NCBI RefSeq assembly: GCF_037081675.1
Contig: NZ_JAZAQL010000005.1
Span: 62,001 to 126,000, forward strand
Direction of reading: 5' to 3'
Origin: Halorubellus litoreus
Lineage (GTDB): Archaea > Halobacteriota > Halobacteria > Halobacteriales > Natrialbaceae
DNA length: 64,000 nt
Position 1 is the first letter of the stretch. Each line of letters starts with the position of its first letter. Of the stretch, positions 7,272 to 15,580 are shown one piece after another. The translations under genes were made by a program, and so were the position numbers. Below the pieces are notes generated by a model that saw only the letters and a program-made list of their open reading frames with translations, did not search any database and was not told the origin of the DNA.

Positions 7272-9170
7272 TCAGACGTCGTCGACGGCGGAGAGACTGG
7301 AGACGTCCTCGTCGATGTCCGCATCCGCCATCTTCTCGACGAGCGCGTCGAGAACCTCCTCGCGGCGGCCCTTCACGAACTTGATGGAGCCGACGACGAG
7401 GTGGCCGCCGCCGGAGACGCCGCCTTCCGCGACCTCCTCGGTGAGTTCCGTCACCATGTTCGGGATGTCCAGTCGAACGCCATCGGAGCGCAACACCGCG
7501 AAGTCCGGCCCGTACCCGATCGTGATGACGGGGTCACCGGTCTCCTTGACCTTCCGGTCGTGGATCTCGCCGGTCGTGTTCCCCGGCGCCGGGTACGTGA
7601 AGCGCTTCGCGTGATTCTCCACGTCGATTCGGTAGAGCTGCGCGCCGTTCTCCAGCTCTTCGTGCTCGACGTGCTCCATCGCACGGTCGAGTTGGGTCTG
7701 TACGCGCTCGCGAGACCGCGACGCGAGGAAGTCCACGAGCTCCTCGTGGCGCTCCTGGTCGTCACAGCGGACGTTCAGCGCGTCGTCGATGAGGTGCTGC
7801 CCGGAGTTGTACCGGAGCCAGTGCGCGCCGTAATCGAGCGCCTCCGAGATGTCACGCAGGTCGTCCTCGCTGTAGCCCGCTTCGTTCGCGAGTTCGAGGT
7901 AGTCCGTCATCGCTTCGGCCTTCGACCGGTCCGCGAGCCCCGCAACCGCCGGGACGTGGTCGAGTTTGTCCGCGAACTCGGGGTGAATCATGCGCGCCAG
8001 CTCCACGCACATCATCCCCGTCGTCACGCGGTAATCCTCGTCGTACAAGTAGGGATTCACGTGATGCGTCAGCAGGTCGTCGACCGCGTCCGGGTCCGGG
8101 TGGTGGTGGTCGACGACGACGATGGGGATGTCGTAGTGCGCGAGCGTCTCGTACGCCGGCACGTCCTCCGCCGTGCTTCCGTTGTCGAGCATCAGGAGGA
8201 GCGGGAGCTTCTGGCCGTGCCGCGAGCGGTCCTCGAGCGCGAAGTTCAGGTCGCGCGTCGCGTCCTCCATCTCGTAGAACGGCGCCTTCGACGGCAAGCG
8301 CTTGAAGAGATGGCGCTTCGCGTCGGCGTCCTCGTGGACGTCCTCGATGAACGCCTCCAACGCCGCCTGCACGGGAACGCTCGCGCACATCCCGTCACCG
8401 TCAGCGTGATGCCGCAGTCGAATCGGGCGGCCCTCGATGACGGTCTTCCGGAGTTCCTGCGCGACCGCTTCCAGGTCCGGGCGGAGCTTCTCGAACGCCT
8501 CCCACTCCACGAGCGGCTCAACGTCGTTCGGCTCCGCCGCATCCAGCATCGCGCTCTCCAAGCGCTCGTAGACCGCGTCCGCGTCGTCGCCTTCGAGCGT
8601 CTCGATGTGCTCGACCTCGATCTGATGCGTGCCCTCGCGCTTCTCCACCTCGCCCGCGATACGCACCACGTCACCGACCTCGATCTCGGGGTGCGCGCGC
8701 ACGCCAGCGGACGCGAACGCCGTCGCCGGAACCACGCCGTGCTCGTCGCGAACCTGGAACACCGTCGGCCCGCCCGTCTGCTTGATCTGCGTGACCTCGC
8801 CCTCGACGTGCACGCGATCACCGAGCTGCGTCGACAACGCACTCGTCGCCGTCAACGCCACGTCCTCCGAGGCACGCTCCACGTCGTACTCGCCCGAAAT
8901 GTCGGCGAGCACGAACGACAGGTCGCCGTTGTCCCGCACCGACTCCAGTTCCACGACGAGCTCGTCACCGACCGAATACGACCCGTCCAGGTTCGACTCG
9001 TGCACGAGACCCGACACCGACTCCGACAGGTCAACGAACACCCCGTACTCGACGACACCGTTCACCGTCGCCAGGTACGGCACGTCCGCATCCACGTCGT
9101 CGACGGTACACGCCGGAGCGAGATCGAAGACGACCGGACGCTCCGCCCCGCCGGCAGATTCAGCAGTCAT
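7272..9170 (-). CDS. recJ3: RecJ3-type DHH exonuclease with S1 and OB domains
   Basis: A 632-residue DHH phosphoesterase, presumably a single-strand-specific nuclease in repair or RNA/DNA turnover. The order is an S1-like domain (about 20-90, with VEYGVFVDLSESVSGLVHES), an OB fold (about 105-195, HVEGEVTQIKQTGGPTVF), then the DHH core. The core has intact motifs HHADGDG near residue 290, LDNGS, and VVDHHHPD near 390. A DHHA1-like end contains GGVSGGGHLVVGSIKF. It matches the haloarchaeal RecJ3 arrangement beside jamm2, hence the symbol, given from memory of that locus. Met at 9170 is chosen: the longer version adds a basic, non-conserved stretch, and TTTAAT lies about 33 bp upstream on this strand. 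Confidence 0.87.
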   Translation of the reverse strand: MTAESAGGAERPVVFDLAPACTVDDVDADVPYLATVNGVVEYGVFVDLSESVSGLVHESNLDGSYSVGDELVVELESVRDNGDLSFVLADISGEYDVERASEDVALTATSALSTQLGDRVHVEGEVTQIKQTGGPTVFQVRDEHGVVPATAFASAGVRAHPEIEVGDVVRIAGEVEKREGTHQIEVEHIETLEGDDADAVYERLESAMLDAAEPNDVEPLVEWEAFEKLRPDLEAVAQELRKTVIEGRPIRLRHHADGDGMCASVPVQAALEAFIEDVHEDADAKRHLFKRLPSKAPFYEMEDATRDLNFALEDRSRHGQKLPLLLMLDNGSTAEDVPAYETLAHYDIPIVVVDHHHPDPDAVDDLLTHHVNPYLYDEDYRVTTGMMCVELARMIHPEFADKLDHVPAVAGLADRSKAEAMTDYLELANEAGYSEDDLRDISEALDYGAHWLRYNSGQHLIDDALNVRCDDQERHEELVDFLASRSRERVQTQLDRAMEHVEHEELENGAQLYRIDVENHAKRFTYPAPGNTTGEIHDRKVKETGDPVITIGYGPDFAVLRSDGVRLDIPNMVTELTEEVAEGGVSGGGHLVVGSIKFVKGRREEVLDALVEKMADADIDEDVSSLSAVDDV

Positions 9171-9317
9171 GTTAACCCCGGATTTGCTCCGCCGCCGTTT
9201 AATCCTTGCCAAGACGCCCCGCCCCGCCAGAAACCGCCACTTCCACCCTGCAAACCCACTCCCCACTCGCACTCACAACGCCACCACAGCAGCCACCGCA
9301 CGCCCGACCACACCGCC

Positions 9318-9477
9318 GAAACGGCTGCCTGGAGGCCGCCGTACGCTCGTGGAGTCCGCATCCGCAACCGGGACGACAGCGACGTGGCCGACTGGACTAC
9401 CGCACCGCGAACGACACCGCGCCGGGGAAACGGCGGCCTGGTGGCCGCCGTACGCTCGTGGAGTCCGCATCCGCAAC
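9318..9477. repeat. Two 51-bp direct repeats, each holding a GC hairpin
   Basis: Copies lie at 9318-9368 and 9427-9477 (49 of 51 bases identical, period 109 bp). Both contain CCGTACGCTCGTGGAGTCCG followed by CATCCGCAAC. The left part folds: 9431-9438 CGGCGGCC pairs perfectly with 9443-9450 around a TGGT loop; copy 1 (9322-9329 with 9334-9341, loop TGGA) has one mismatch. They occupy the 338-bp divergent spacer between recJ3 and jamm2. The rest of the spacer (9171-9317) is C/A-rich on the plus strand with no recognisable gene. No similar copy was noticed elsewhere in the window. Confidence 0.8.
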
Positions 9478-9508
9478 GTTCAGGTAGCCGAGACGACGAG
9501 ATGCGGGC

Positions 9509-10030
9509 ATGGGGTTGTTCGACCGGTTCTTCCGGTCGCGAAACGTCGCGGGTATCGCGCGGGACACGCTCGAGTTCGCGCTCTCGTCGGCCGAGGACAC
9601 GCACCCGAACGAGTACATGGGGTTCATGCGTGGGACGCCGGCGCGCGAGTTCGACCTCGGCGAAGAGATCCACCCGGACGACTACGTGGTGACGGACGTC
9701 CTCGTCATCCCGGGGACGACGTCGAACGAGATGAGTGCGACCGTCGACAACAACATGATTCCCAACGACATGCGGACCGTCGGGTCCATTCACTCGCATC
9801 CGAACGGCGTCCTCCGGCCGAGTGACGCCGACCTGGCGACGTTCACGTCCGGGAGCGTGCACGTCATCATGGGCGCGCCGTACCGGACGAGCGACTGGCG
9901 CGCGTTCGACCAGGAAGGCGAACCGGCGACGCTCCCGGTCCTCGACGTCGACCTCGACGACCCGGAAGCGTTCTTCGACTTCGACCAGTACGACATCGAC
10001 GACGAATTACGGTCAGGAGACACCTACTAG
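9509..10030 (+). CDS. jamm2: JAMM/MPN metalloprotease, JAMM2-like desampylase family
   Basis: A 173-residue JAMM-domain zinc protease. Ligands and catalytic residues are visible: Glu35 in NEYMGF, His95 and His97 in SIHSHPNG, Ser105 and Asp108 in RPSDAD. Family members cleave isopeptide or C-terminal bonds of ubiquitin-like SAMP proteins. In Haloferax a homologue of this type (JAMM2) sits near recJ3 and ribL, as here. ATG at 9509 follows the hairpin repeat by 31 bp. The stop TAG at 10028 is immediately followed by the ribL ATG, so the two genes are almost certainly co-transcribed. Substrate is inferred from the family. Confidence 0.88.
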   Translation: MGLFDRFFRSRNVAGIARDTLEFALSSAEDTHPNEYMGFMRGTPAREFDLGEEIHPDDYVVTDVLVIPGTTSNEMSATVDNNMIPNDMRTVGSIHSHPNGVLRPSDADLATFTSGSVHVIMGAPYRTSDWRAFDQEGEPATLPVLDVDLDDPEAFFDFDQYDIDDELRSGDTY

Positions 10031-10462
10031 ATGACACGAGCAATCGCACAGGGCACGTTCGACATCCTCCACCCGGGGCACGTGCACTACCTCGAAGACG
10101 CAGCGTCGTACGGCGACGAACTCCACGTCATCATCGCACGGCGCGGGAACGTCACGCACAAGGAGAAACCGATACTCGCCGACCGCCAGCGCCGGGACAT
10201 GGTCGCCGCGCTCGACGTCGTCGACGAAGCGCACCTCGGGGACCGCGAGGACATCTTCGTGCCCATCGAACGCATCGACCCGGACTACGTCGTGCTCGGG
10301 CACGACCAGCATCACGACGAATCGAGCATCCAGGCGGCACTCGAGGATCGCGGTATCGACTGCGAGGTTCGCCGAGCGAGCGCTCGCGAGAAGCGGTACG
10401 ACGACGAACTCCTGTCGACGGGTCGCATCATCGACCGCATCCTCGACGAACGCGGCGACTGA
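10031..10462 (+). CDS. ribL: FAD synthase RibL (nucleotidyltransferase)
   Basis: A 143-residue cytidylyltransferase-fold enzyme. The HxGH motif is H14PGH17 in FDILHPGHVHYLEDA, and STGRIID near the C-terminus is the second nucleotide-binding motif. ADRQRRDMVAALDVVDEAHLGD (residues from about 49) is typical of the archaeal RibL/glycerol-3-phosphate cytidylyltransferase group. RibL adenylates FMN to FAD; a cytidylyltransferase role cannot be excluded from sequence alone. It starts directly after the jamm2 stop with no gap. Confidence 0.83.
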   Translation: MTRAIAQGTFDILHPGHVHYLEDAASYGDELHVIIARRGNVTHKEKPILADRQRRDMVAALDVVDEAHLGDREDIFVPIERIDPDYVVLGHDQHHDESSIQAALEDRGIDCEVRRASAREKRYDDELLSTGRIIDRILDERGD

Positions 10463-10478
10463 ACGGTCGACTAGCGGT

Positions 10479-10853
10479 TCACGAGATGGTGCCAGTGACG
10501 TCGGTCGACGATATCATGCCGACGTAGTCGTCGTCGACCACGGGCAGGTGCTTGATGCCGTACGTCGTCATCATCGCAGCGACCTCCTCCATGTAGAGGT
10601 CCGGGCTGACGGTCTCGACGTCCTCGGTCATCACGTCCCCGACCGTGAGCTCGGAGACGTTCCGGCCCTCGGCGACGGCGTCCAGGACGTCCGTGCTACT
10701 GATGATACCGCGCGGGTTCGTCGGCACCACGAGCGCGTTGATGTCCAGTTCGCGCATGCGCTTGGTCGCCTTCATGACGGTCGCGTCCTTCGACACGGTC
10801 TCCAGCGGTGACGACATCACGTCCTCGACGGTCACTCGGTCGGACGAATTCAT
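10479..10853 (-). CDS. CBS-domain pair protein
   Basis: A 124-residue protein made of two CBS motifs: VEDVMSSPLETVSKDATVMKA at the start and VGDVMTEDVETVSPDLYMEEV from about residue 70, each followed by a hydrophobic strand and an SSTDV segment (GIISSTDVLDA, GMISSTDVTGT). CBS pairs bind adenosyl nucleotides and regulate partner proteins. The ATG at 10853 gives the compact form; a longer frame to 11033 lacks CBS character. It is convergent with ribL, and its partner is not apparent from the context. Confidence 0.88.
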   Translation of the reverse strand: MNSSDRVTVEDVMSSPLETVSKDATVMKATKRMRELDINALVVPTNPRGIISSTDVLDAVAEGRNVSELTVGDVMTEDVETVSPDLYMEEVAAMMTTYGIKHLPVVDDDYVGMISSTDVTGTIS

Positions 10854-10995
10854 ACGAACACTCACGGCGACCACCGTAATGGTGTTTCCGCCGGTGGCAG
10901 CGCTTTCGTGGAACGGGCACGACGACAGGCCCAGTCGTGTCGCGCGGTAGCACGCGTCCACAACACTGATTCCGCAGAGTCCGGATGACTGGCTC

Positions 10996-11670
10996 GTGAG
11001 AACGTTCCTGTCCCTCGAGTACGCACACGACACCGCGCTCCCCGCGGACCACGACGACGAGTTCCGGACGCCGCACGCGCTCGTCGAACGGTTCCTCCGC
11101 GAGTACTCAGAGCCCGGGGACCGCGTTCTCGATCCGTTCGCGGGATTCGGGACGACGCTCGCGGTCGCCGAGCGACTCGACCGCGAGGGTTACGGTATCG
11201 AGTACGACGCCGACCGCGTCGAGCACGCTCGCGACGCGGCGGGGGACGCGGAGGTCGTCCATCACGGGAGCGTCCTCGACCTCGACGACACGTGGGTTCC
11301 CGCGTGCGACGTGTGCTTCACGTCGCCGCCGTTCATGGAGCGAACGGACACCCGGAACCCCTTCGAGAACTACGCCGGGGAGAGCACGTACGACGAGTAC
11401 CTCGAGGACATCGAGCGCGCGTTCTCGCGCGTCGAGTCCGTCCTCGCGCCCGGCGCTCGCGTCGTCCTCGACGTCTCCAACATGAAGTACGAGGAGCGGG
11501 TGACGACGCTCGCGTGGGACGTCGCCGACCGCGTCTCGAACGTCCTCCACTACGACGGCGAGGTCGTCGTCGGCTGGGACGCGGGCACCGACCGCGACCA
11601 CGGCGACGGCACGTTCGGCTACGGCTACGACCACTCGTACTGCCTGACGTTCACGAACGCCACGGGATAG
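10996..11670 (+). CDS. Small SAM-dependent DNA methyltransferase (N4/N6 type)
   Basis: A 224-residue class I methyltransferase. Motif I is D46PFAGFGTT54 and motif IV is T109SPPF113, the amino-methyltransferase pair in permuted (beta-class-like) order relative to an N-terminal segment TPHALVERFL. Such enzymes methylate exocyclic amino groups of A or C in DNA. It is short, with little room for a target-recognition domain, and no restriction gene is adjacent, so it is an orphan. GTG at 10996 is the only good start before motif I. An RNA-methylating role is possible but less supported. Its end is 43 bp from the convergent transporter gene. Confidence 0.78.
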   Translation: MRTFLSLEYAHDTALPADHDDEFRTPHALVERFLREYSEPGDRVLDPFAGFGTTLAVAERLDREGYGIEYDADRVEHARDAAGDAEVVHHGSVLDLDDTWVPACDVCFTSPPFMERTDTRNPFENYAGESTYDEYLEDIERAFSRVESVLAPGARVVLDVSNMKYEERVTTLAWDVADRVSNVLHYDGEVVVGWDAGTDRDHGDGTFGYGYDHSYCLTFTNATG

Positions 11671-11713
11671 AACCGTCAGCGTGGCCGATGATAGCGCCCT
11701 CGCGAGTCCGCTG

Positions 11714-14044
11714 TCAGTCCGCGTGCGACGGTGCCGAGCGCCCGTCCTGCTCGGGCTGTTGCAGGCGCCTGCGGACGTACCGATAGACCGGGAAGAGGTA
11801 GTCCTCCAGGCGCTCGTGGAACCGCTGCTTGCTCGCGTACACGAGGACCGGCGTCCCGGACGCTCGCGCGCGGTCGACGACCCTGTCCGGCGTGCTCCCG
11901 AACACCCACTGGCGGAGTCGGCGGTCGCGCGACGCGCCGATGAGGAGCACGCCGCCGTTCTCAGCAGCGGTCTGCACGAGCCCGTCCGCGACGGAGCCAG
12001 CGGTGACGTTCGCCACCTCCACGGCGTCCACGCGCGAGAGCTCGGAGAGCGATTGCGCGGGGTCCTCTCGCGTCCCACCGTCGCCGGTCGGTTGGACGTT
12101 CACGAGGTTCACGTCGGCGCCGGCGTGTCCGAGTGCGTCCGCGAGCGAGAGCAGGGCCTGCTGGTGCGGGCCGCCGCCGACGCCGATGTTGACGGTGCCG
12201 AGGTCTTCGACGGTGGTCTCGCGGCCCGCGTACACGACGTCACAGGGCGCCTTGAACTCGACCGCTTCCGTGAGGTCCGGGCGGTCTTCCGGGTATCCCA
12301 TGAGGAGGAGGTCGGCGCGTTCGTCGCGCGCGGTCTGCACGATGTCGAACGCGACGTCGCGACTCAGGTGCCCCTCGACGGCGTACTCGACGTCGACGCC
12401 GGCGTCGGCGAGACTCTCCTCGATCCGGTGGACGCGCTCGGTCGCGGTGTCACGGACCAACTCGTTCGGCGTCTGGTCCGGGAGTTCCGTGACCGTCAAG
12501 ACGTGGACGTAGGGGTCCTCGCCGCGCGCCGTCGCGATAGCGGCCGCGAGCCGGACGTACCCGGCCGCGCGCTCCGGACGCGCCACCGGGACGACGACCG
12601 TGAAGCGGTCCTCCGGAACGGTGCGTTCGGTGTCGGTCGCCGCCGAAGACCCCGTTGGTTCGACGACGCGTTCGACGAGTTCGTCGGCATCGGGCGCCCC
12701 GCCCCACGCGACGTAGAGGAGGACGCCCGACAGCGTGAGGAGGACGCCCGTTGCGACGCCGTCCAGTGGGAGGTTGTAGATGAGTGCGAGGTTCGCCAGG
12801 ATGCCGACGGCGGGGACGACCGGCACGCCCGGGACGCGGAACCCGCGCTCGACGTCCGGGAACCGCCGGCGCGAGTACACGAGCGCGCCGTTCACGACCG
12901 CCAGCGGGAGCAGGAGGTTCAGCGTGGCGAACCCGGTGAGCGCGTCGAGACCGAGGTGGAGTCCGGCGAGCGCGGCGCCGTGCGCGGGGAAGACCGCGAT
13001 GAACGCGACGATGAGCGCGACGATGACGCCCGTCGCGGCGGCGATGCTCCACGACGGCGTCCCGAACGACGGATGGATGCGGGAGAACTGCCGGGGTGCC
13101 TGCCCTTGCCGTCCCATGAGTGACCCGATGCTGGACGCGGCGAGGATGGAGGCGTTCGACGCGGAGACCATCGAGAAGATGGCGCCGGCGACGATGAGAC
13201 TCCGGCCGACCGGGCCGAGGAACGAGGCGGCGACGCGCCCCATCGCGGTCTCGCCTTCTTGCGCGATGACCTCCGCGGGGACGGGGGAGTTCACCATCGC
13301 CACGATGACGAACGCGTACAGGACCGTGACGGTGGCGATGCTGGCGGCTATCGCGTACGGGACCGTCCGCTGAGGTTCGATGATCTCGCCGGCGCTCGCC
13401 GCGATGGCCGAGAACCCGAAGAACGTGATGAACGCGAGCGCCGCGATGGAGAGCACGTCGACCGCACCCGGTAGCGGGGCGAACCCACCGGCGAACGTGT
13501 CGACGGCGCTCGCTGGCCCGCGGTACGCGAACGCGCCGCCGACGAACGCGAACAGTACCGCGACCTTCGCGCCCGTGACCATGAGCTGGAACGTCCCGGA
13601 TTCCTCGGTCCCGCGAGCGTTCAGGACGCCAAGTAGGACCGCGGCGAGGACCGCCGTCGTGCCGTGGGGAAGGAAGTGCAGTGATTCCGGGAGGACGAAG
13701 CGGACGACCCATTCGTCCATCGTCGCGAGGTAGAACGCGGTCGTCCCCGTGTACCCGAGGAATAGCGACATCCCGATGGCGTACGTGAGTCGGTCGCGGT
13801 CCTCGAACGTCCGCGAGCAGAAGAGGTAGCCGCCGCCGTTCTCCGAGTAGATTGACGCGAACTCGGAGTACGCCGCGGCGGTGACGCTCGCGACGAGTGC
13901 CGCGATGACGAACGCGACGACCGCGCTCGACCCGATCTCGGCGACGGCGGTCCCCGAGAGGGAGAAGATACCGGCGGCGATCATCGTTCCGAGGCCGATA
14001 GCGAACGCGACCTTGAAATCGAGCGTGCGTGTGTGTTCTACCAT
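11714..14044 (-). CDS. APC-family amino-acid permease fused to two universal-stress domains
   Basis: A 776-residue membrane protein. Residues 1-440 hold about 12 hydrophobic segments of the amino acid-polyamine-organocation family, with the signature VAFAIGLGTMIAAGIFSLSG at the start and YSEFASIYSENGGGYLF in helix 2-3. Two cytoplasmic Usp-like domains follow, about 475-610 (FTVVVPVARPERAAGYVRLA) and 620-750. The second keeps a nucleotide-binding loop (LIGASRDRRLRQWVFGS). This permease-Usp-Usp layout is common in haloarchaea and suggests nucleotide-sensitive transport. Transport direction and substrate are unknown. The next gene upstream encodes a zinc-finger microprotein 36 bp away. Confidence 0.88.
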   Translation of the reverse strand: MVEHTRTLDFKVAFAIGLGTMIAAGIFSLSGTAVAEIGSSAVVAFVIAALVASVTAAAYSEFASIYSENGGGYLFCSRTFEDRDRLTYAIGMSLFLGYTGTTAFYLATMDEWVVRFVLPESLHFLPHGTTAVLAAVLLGVLNARGTEESGTFQLMVTGAKVAVLFAFVGGAFAYRGPASAVDTFAGGFAPLPGAVDVLSIAALAFITFFGFSAIAASAGEIIEPQRTVPYAIAASIATVTVLYAFVIVAMVNSPVPAEVIAQEGETAMGRVAASFLGPVGRSLIVAGAIFSMVSASNASILAASSIGSLMGRQGQAPRQFSRIHPSFGTPSWSIAAATGVIVALIVAFIAVFPAHGAALAGLHLGLDALTGFATLNLLLPLAVVNGALVYSRRRFPDVERGFRVPGVPVVPAVGILANLALIYNLPLDGVATGVLLTLSGVLLYVAWGGAPDADELVERVVEPTGSSAATDTERTVPEDRFTVVVPVARPERAAGYVRLAAAIATARGEDPYVHVLTVTELPDQTPNELVRDTATERVHRIEESLADAGVDVEYAVEGHLSRDVAFDIVQTARDERADLLLMGYPEDRPDLTEAVEFKAPCDVVYAGRETTVEDLGTVNIGVGGGPHQQALLSLADALGHAGADVNLVNVQPTGDGGTREDPAQSLSELSRVDAVEVANVTAGSVADGLVQTAAENGGVLLIGASRDRRLRQWVFGSTPDRVVDRARASGTPVLVYASKQRFHERLEDYLFPVYRYVRRRLQQPEQDGRSAPSHAD

Positions 14045-14080
14045 CAGTATCGAGTGATGCGAGTGTTTTCGTGCGGTGCG

Positions 14081-14284
14081 TCAGTCGCCCGAGATGGAGA
14101 GGGTGTGTTCGCGCACGGCGCCGCACTGCGGGCACTCGTGGAAGTAGTGGACTTCGCTGCCGTTGGTCTCACTCTGCCAGTGGCCGTCGTCGTCCTCGTA
14201 CCCGCACTCGGCGCAGGTGAGTTCCTCGTGGTCGTAGTGCGACCGCAATCGTTCCATCGGTGACAGACCGTCTTCAGTCGCCAT
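14081..14284 (-). CDS. Zinc-finger microprotein, HVO_0649-like
   Basis: A 67-residue protein with two CPxCG-like knuckles: C24AEC27GYE and C51PQC54GAV. Four cysteines are enough for one zinc site. The central WQSETNGSEVHYFHE resembles the haloarchaeal small zinc-finger family typified by HVO_0649. Role unknown; such proteins are suspected regulators or adaptors. Met at 14284 is supported by a TATA-like TTTTTGTA centred about 26 bp upstream, implying a leaderless transcript. It lies directly upstream of, and in the same direction as, the permease gene. Confidence 0.8.
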   Translation of the reverse strand: MATEDGLSPMERLRSHYDHEELTCAECGYEDDDGHWQSETNGSEVHYFHECPQCGAVREHTLSISGD

Positions 14285-14306
14285 ACCACCACCTCTAGAA
14301 TGAGGA

Positions 14307-14315
14307 TACAAAAAC
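14307..14315 (-). promoter_or_regulatory. TATA-like box for zinc-finger/permease genes
   Basis: On the minus strand TTTTTGTA lies about 26 nt before the ATG at 14284, inside a strikingly AT-rich block (14297-14350) of an otherwise GC-rich genome. The block probably carries the promoter of this strand and perhaps upstream elements for the divergent Lrp-type gene. Confidence 0.5.
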
Positions 14316-14494
14316 TAGCAGGGTATAGAATTTGCTAATAGATAATGAGGAGGGCGTGTATTAGGCATTGAGGATTCTAGTGGGTGGGCTGTCGTGTCTT
14401 CGACAGTTCGCTAACCAGGACTGGGCTGGGGCGTCGCGTCCGCCGTGGTACCGGGTGCGTAATGCATTTCTTCGGACCGAGAGTACGTTCGGAC

Positions 14495-15262
14495 GTGAAC
14501 TACCGCATCGACGAGATCGACCAACTGATACTGTATCATCTCGCGGCGGACGCCAGGAACACGTCCGCACCGATGATCGCCGAGGAGGTCGACGTCACGC
14601 CCGCGACCATCCGGAACCGCATCCGGCAACTGGAGGAGAACGGCATCATCCGCGGGTATCACGCCGACGTCGACTACGAGGCGACCGACGGGAAGGTCGT
14701 GACGCAGTTCACGTGCACCGTGCCCGTCAGCGAGCGGTCGGCTATCGCGTCCGAGGCGCTCTCGAAGCGCGGCGTGGTGAACGTCCGAGAGCTCCTCGCG
14801 GGCCAGGACAACCTCCTCATCACGGCCGTGGGGGAGACGACCGACGACATCGACCGCATCGCGCGAGTGCTCTCGGACCTCGGCGCGACCATCAAACGCG
14901 AGGACATCCTGCGGAACGAGTCGTTCCGCCCCTACCAGTCGTTCGCGCCGAACGGGGACGAACCGCAGTCCGCGGTCCGGGACTTCCAGAACGTCGTCGG
15001 TGGTGCGGAGGTCGTCGAGTTCACGGTCTCGGAGGACGCGGAGATACGGGGGCTAACCCTCGAAGACGCGAACGACGAGGGGTTGCTCTCGGACGAGGTG
15101 CTGGTGGTCAGTATCGAGCGCGGCGAGGAGCGCATCACGCCGAACGGGGAGACTCGCATCGACGCTGGCGACGTCGTCTCCATCTTCTCGCCCGGGACGT
15201 TCCCGGAGGATCTCGTCGCTGCATTCGAGTCCCGCGACGCGAACCACACGCGAGCGGAGTGA
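14495..15262 (+). CDS. Lrp/AsnC-type regulator with TrkA-C domain
   Basis: A 255-residue transcription regulator. An AsnC-type helix-turn-helix occupies residues 1-55 (IDEIDQLILYHLAADARN, then TPATIRNRIRQLEENGII). A RAM-like region follows, and a TrkA-C (RCK_C) ligand domain covers about 175-250 (FTVSEDAEIRGLTLEDAN ... DAGDVVSIFSPG). The GTG at 14495 gives MNYRIDEID, the usual start of this haloarchaeal group; an ATG at 14462 would add 11 residues. It is divergent from the zinc-finger/permease genes, so it is a natural candidate to control them; that link is inference from position. Confidence 0.86.
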   Translation: MNYRIDEIDQLILYHLAADARNTSAPMIAEEVDVTPATIRNRIRQLEENGIIRGYHADVDYEATDGKVVTQFTCTVPVSERSAIASEALSKRGVVNVRELLAGQDNLLITAVGETTDDIDRIARVLSDLGATIKREDILRNESFRPYQSFAPNGDEPQSAVRDFQNVVGGAEVVEFTVSEDAEIRGLTLEDANDEGLLSDEVLVVSIERGEERITPNGETRIDAGDVVSIFSPGTFPEDLVAAFESRDANHTRAE

Positions 15263-15264
15263 CG

Positions 15265-15495
15265 TCACTCCGTCAACGGCAGGACGATACCGAAGACGAA
15301 CGGTGAACAGAGCGCGATGAGGACGCCGAGGACGGCTGCACTGACGAGCAACTGGTGTTCCCACGCCGGCACCGTGCCGCCGTACTGGCTGAGGAAGGCA
15401 TCACCGACCTCGCCGACGATCAGGAGGCACACGCCGAGGAGGAAGCTGCGTTTCGTGAGCGAGGGATAGTCGAGGTCGCCGTATCGACCGGTCAT
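15265..15495 (-). CDS. Small two-helix membrane protein
   Basis: A 76-residue protein with two hydrophobic segments: FLLGVCLLIVGEVGDAFL and LLVSAAVLGVLIALCSPFVF. It starts MTGRYGDLDYPSLTKRSF and ends VLPLTE, features shared with a small haloarchaeal family I recognise only as conserved and uncharacterised. Met at 15495 is supported by a TATA-like box about 25 bp upstream on this strand. Its stop lies 2 bp from the stop of the convergent Lrp-type gene. Function unknown. Confidence 0.75.
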   Translation of the reverse strand: MTGRYGDLDYPSLTKRSFLLGVCLLIVGEVGDAFLSQYGGTVPAWEHQLLVSAAVLGVLIALCSPFVFGIVLPLTE

Positions 15496-15514
15496 AGCGT
15501 TACGAGCAACCTCG

Positions 15515-15524
15515 GATATAAAAG
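15515..15524 (-). promoter_or_regulatory. TATA box of the small membrane protein gene
   Basis: GATATAAAAG on the plus strand is CTTTTATATC on the minus strand, about 25 nt before the ATG at 15495. It is a good haloarchaeal TATA match for a leaderless transcript, and the palindrome at 15528 abuts it. Confidence 0.6.
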
Positions 15525-15527
15525 TAG

Positions 15528-15548
15528 TTTCGGTTGCGAAAACCGAAA
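15528..15548. promoter_or_regulatory. Operator-like palindrome TTTCGGTT-N5-AACCGAAA
   Basis: A perfect 8+8 bp inverted repeat with a 5-bp spacer lies between two divergent small-membrane-protein genes. It sits directly upstream of the TATA box at 15515-15524, at the position of the BRE for the minus-strand gene, and about 33 bp before the plus-strand ATG at 15581. This placement fits a regulator binding site. The regulator is unknown. Confidence 0.55.
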
Positions 15549-15580
15549 GGGCTTCAGATACTGATTGCCAACCGCCGGGC

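Noticed and set aside
9318..9477. tRNA or box C/D RNA genes at the hairpin repeats
   Set aside because: No cloverleaf, T-loop GTTCRA or C/D boxes; only one short stem per copy.
7401..9692. A 763-codon plus-strand frame opposite recJ3
   Set aside because: Arg/His/Val-rich with no motif, while recJ3 on the other strand keeps all DHH motifs.
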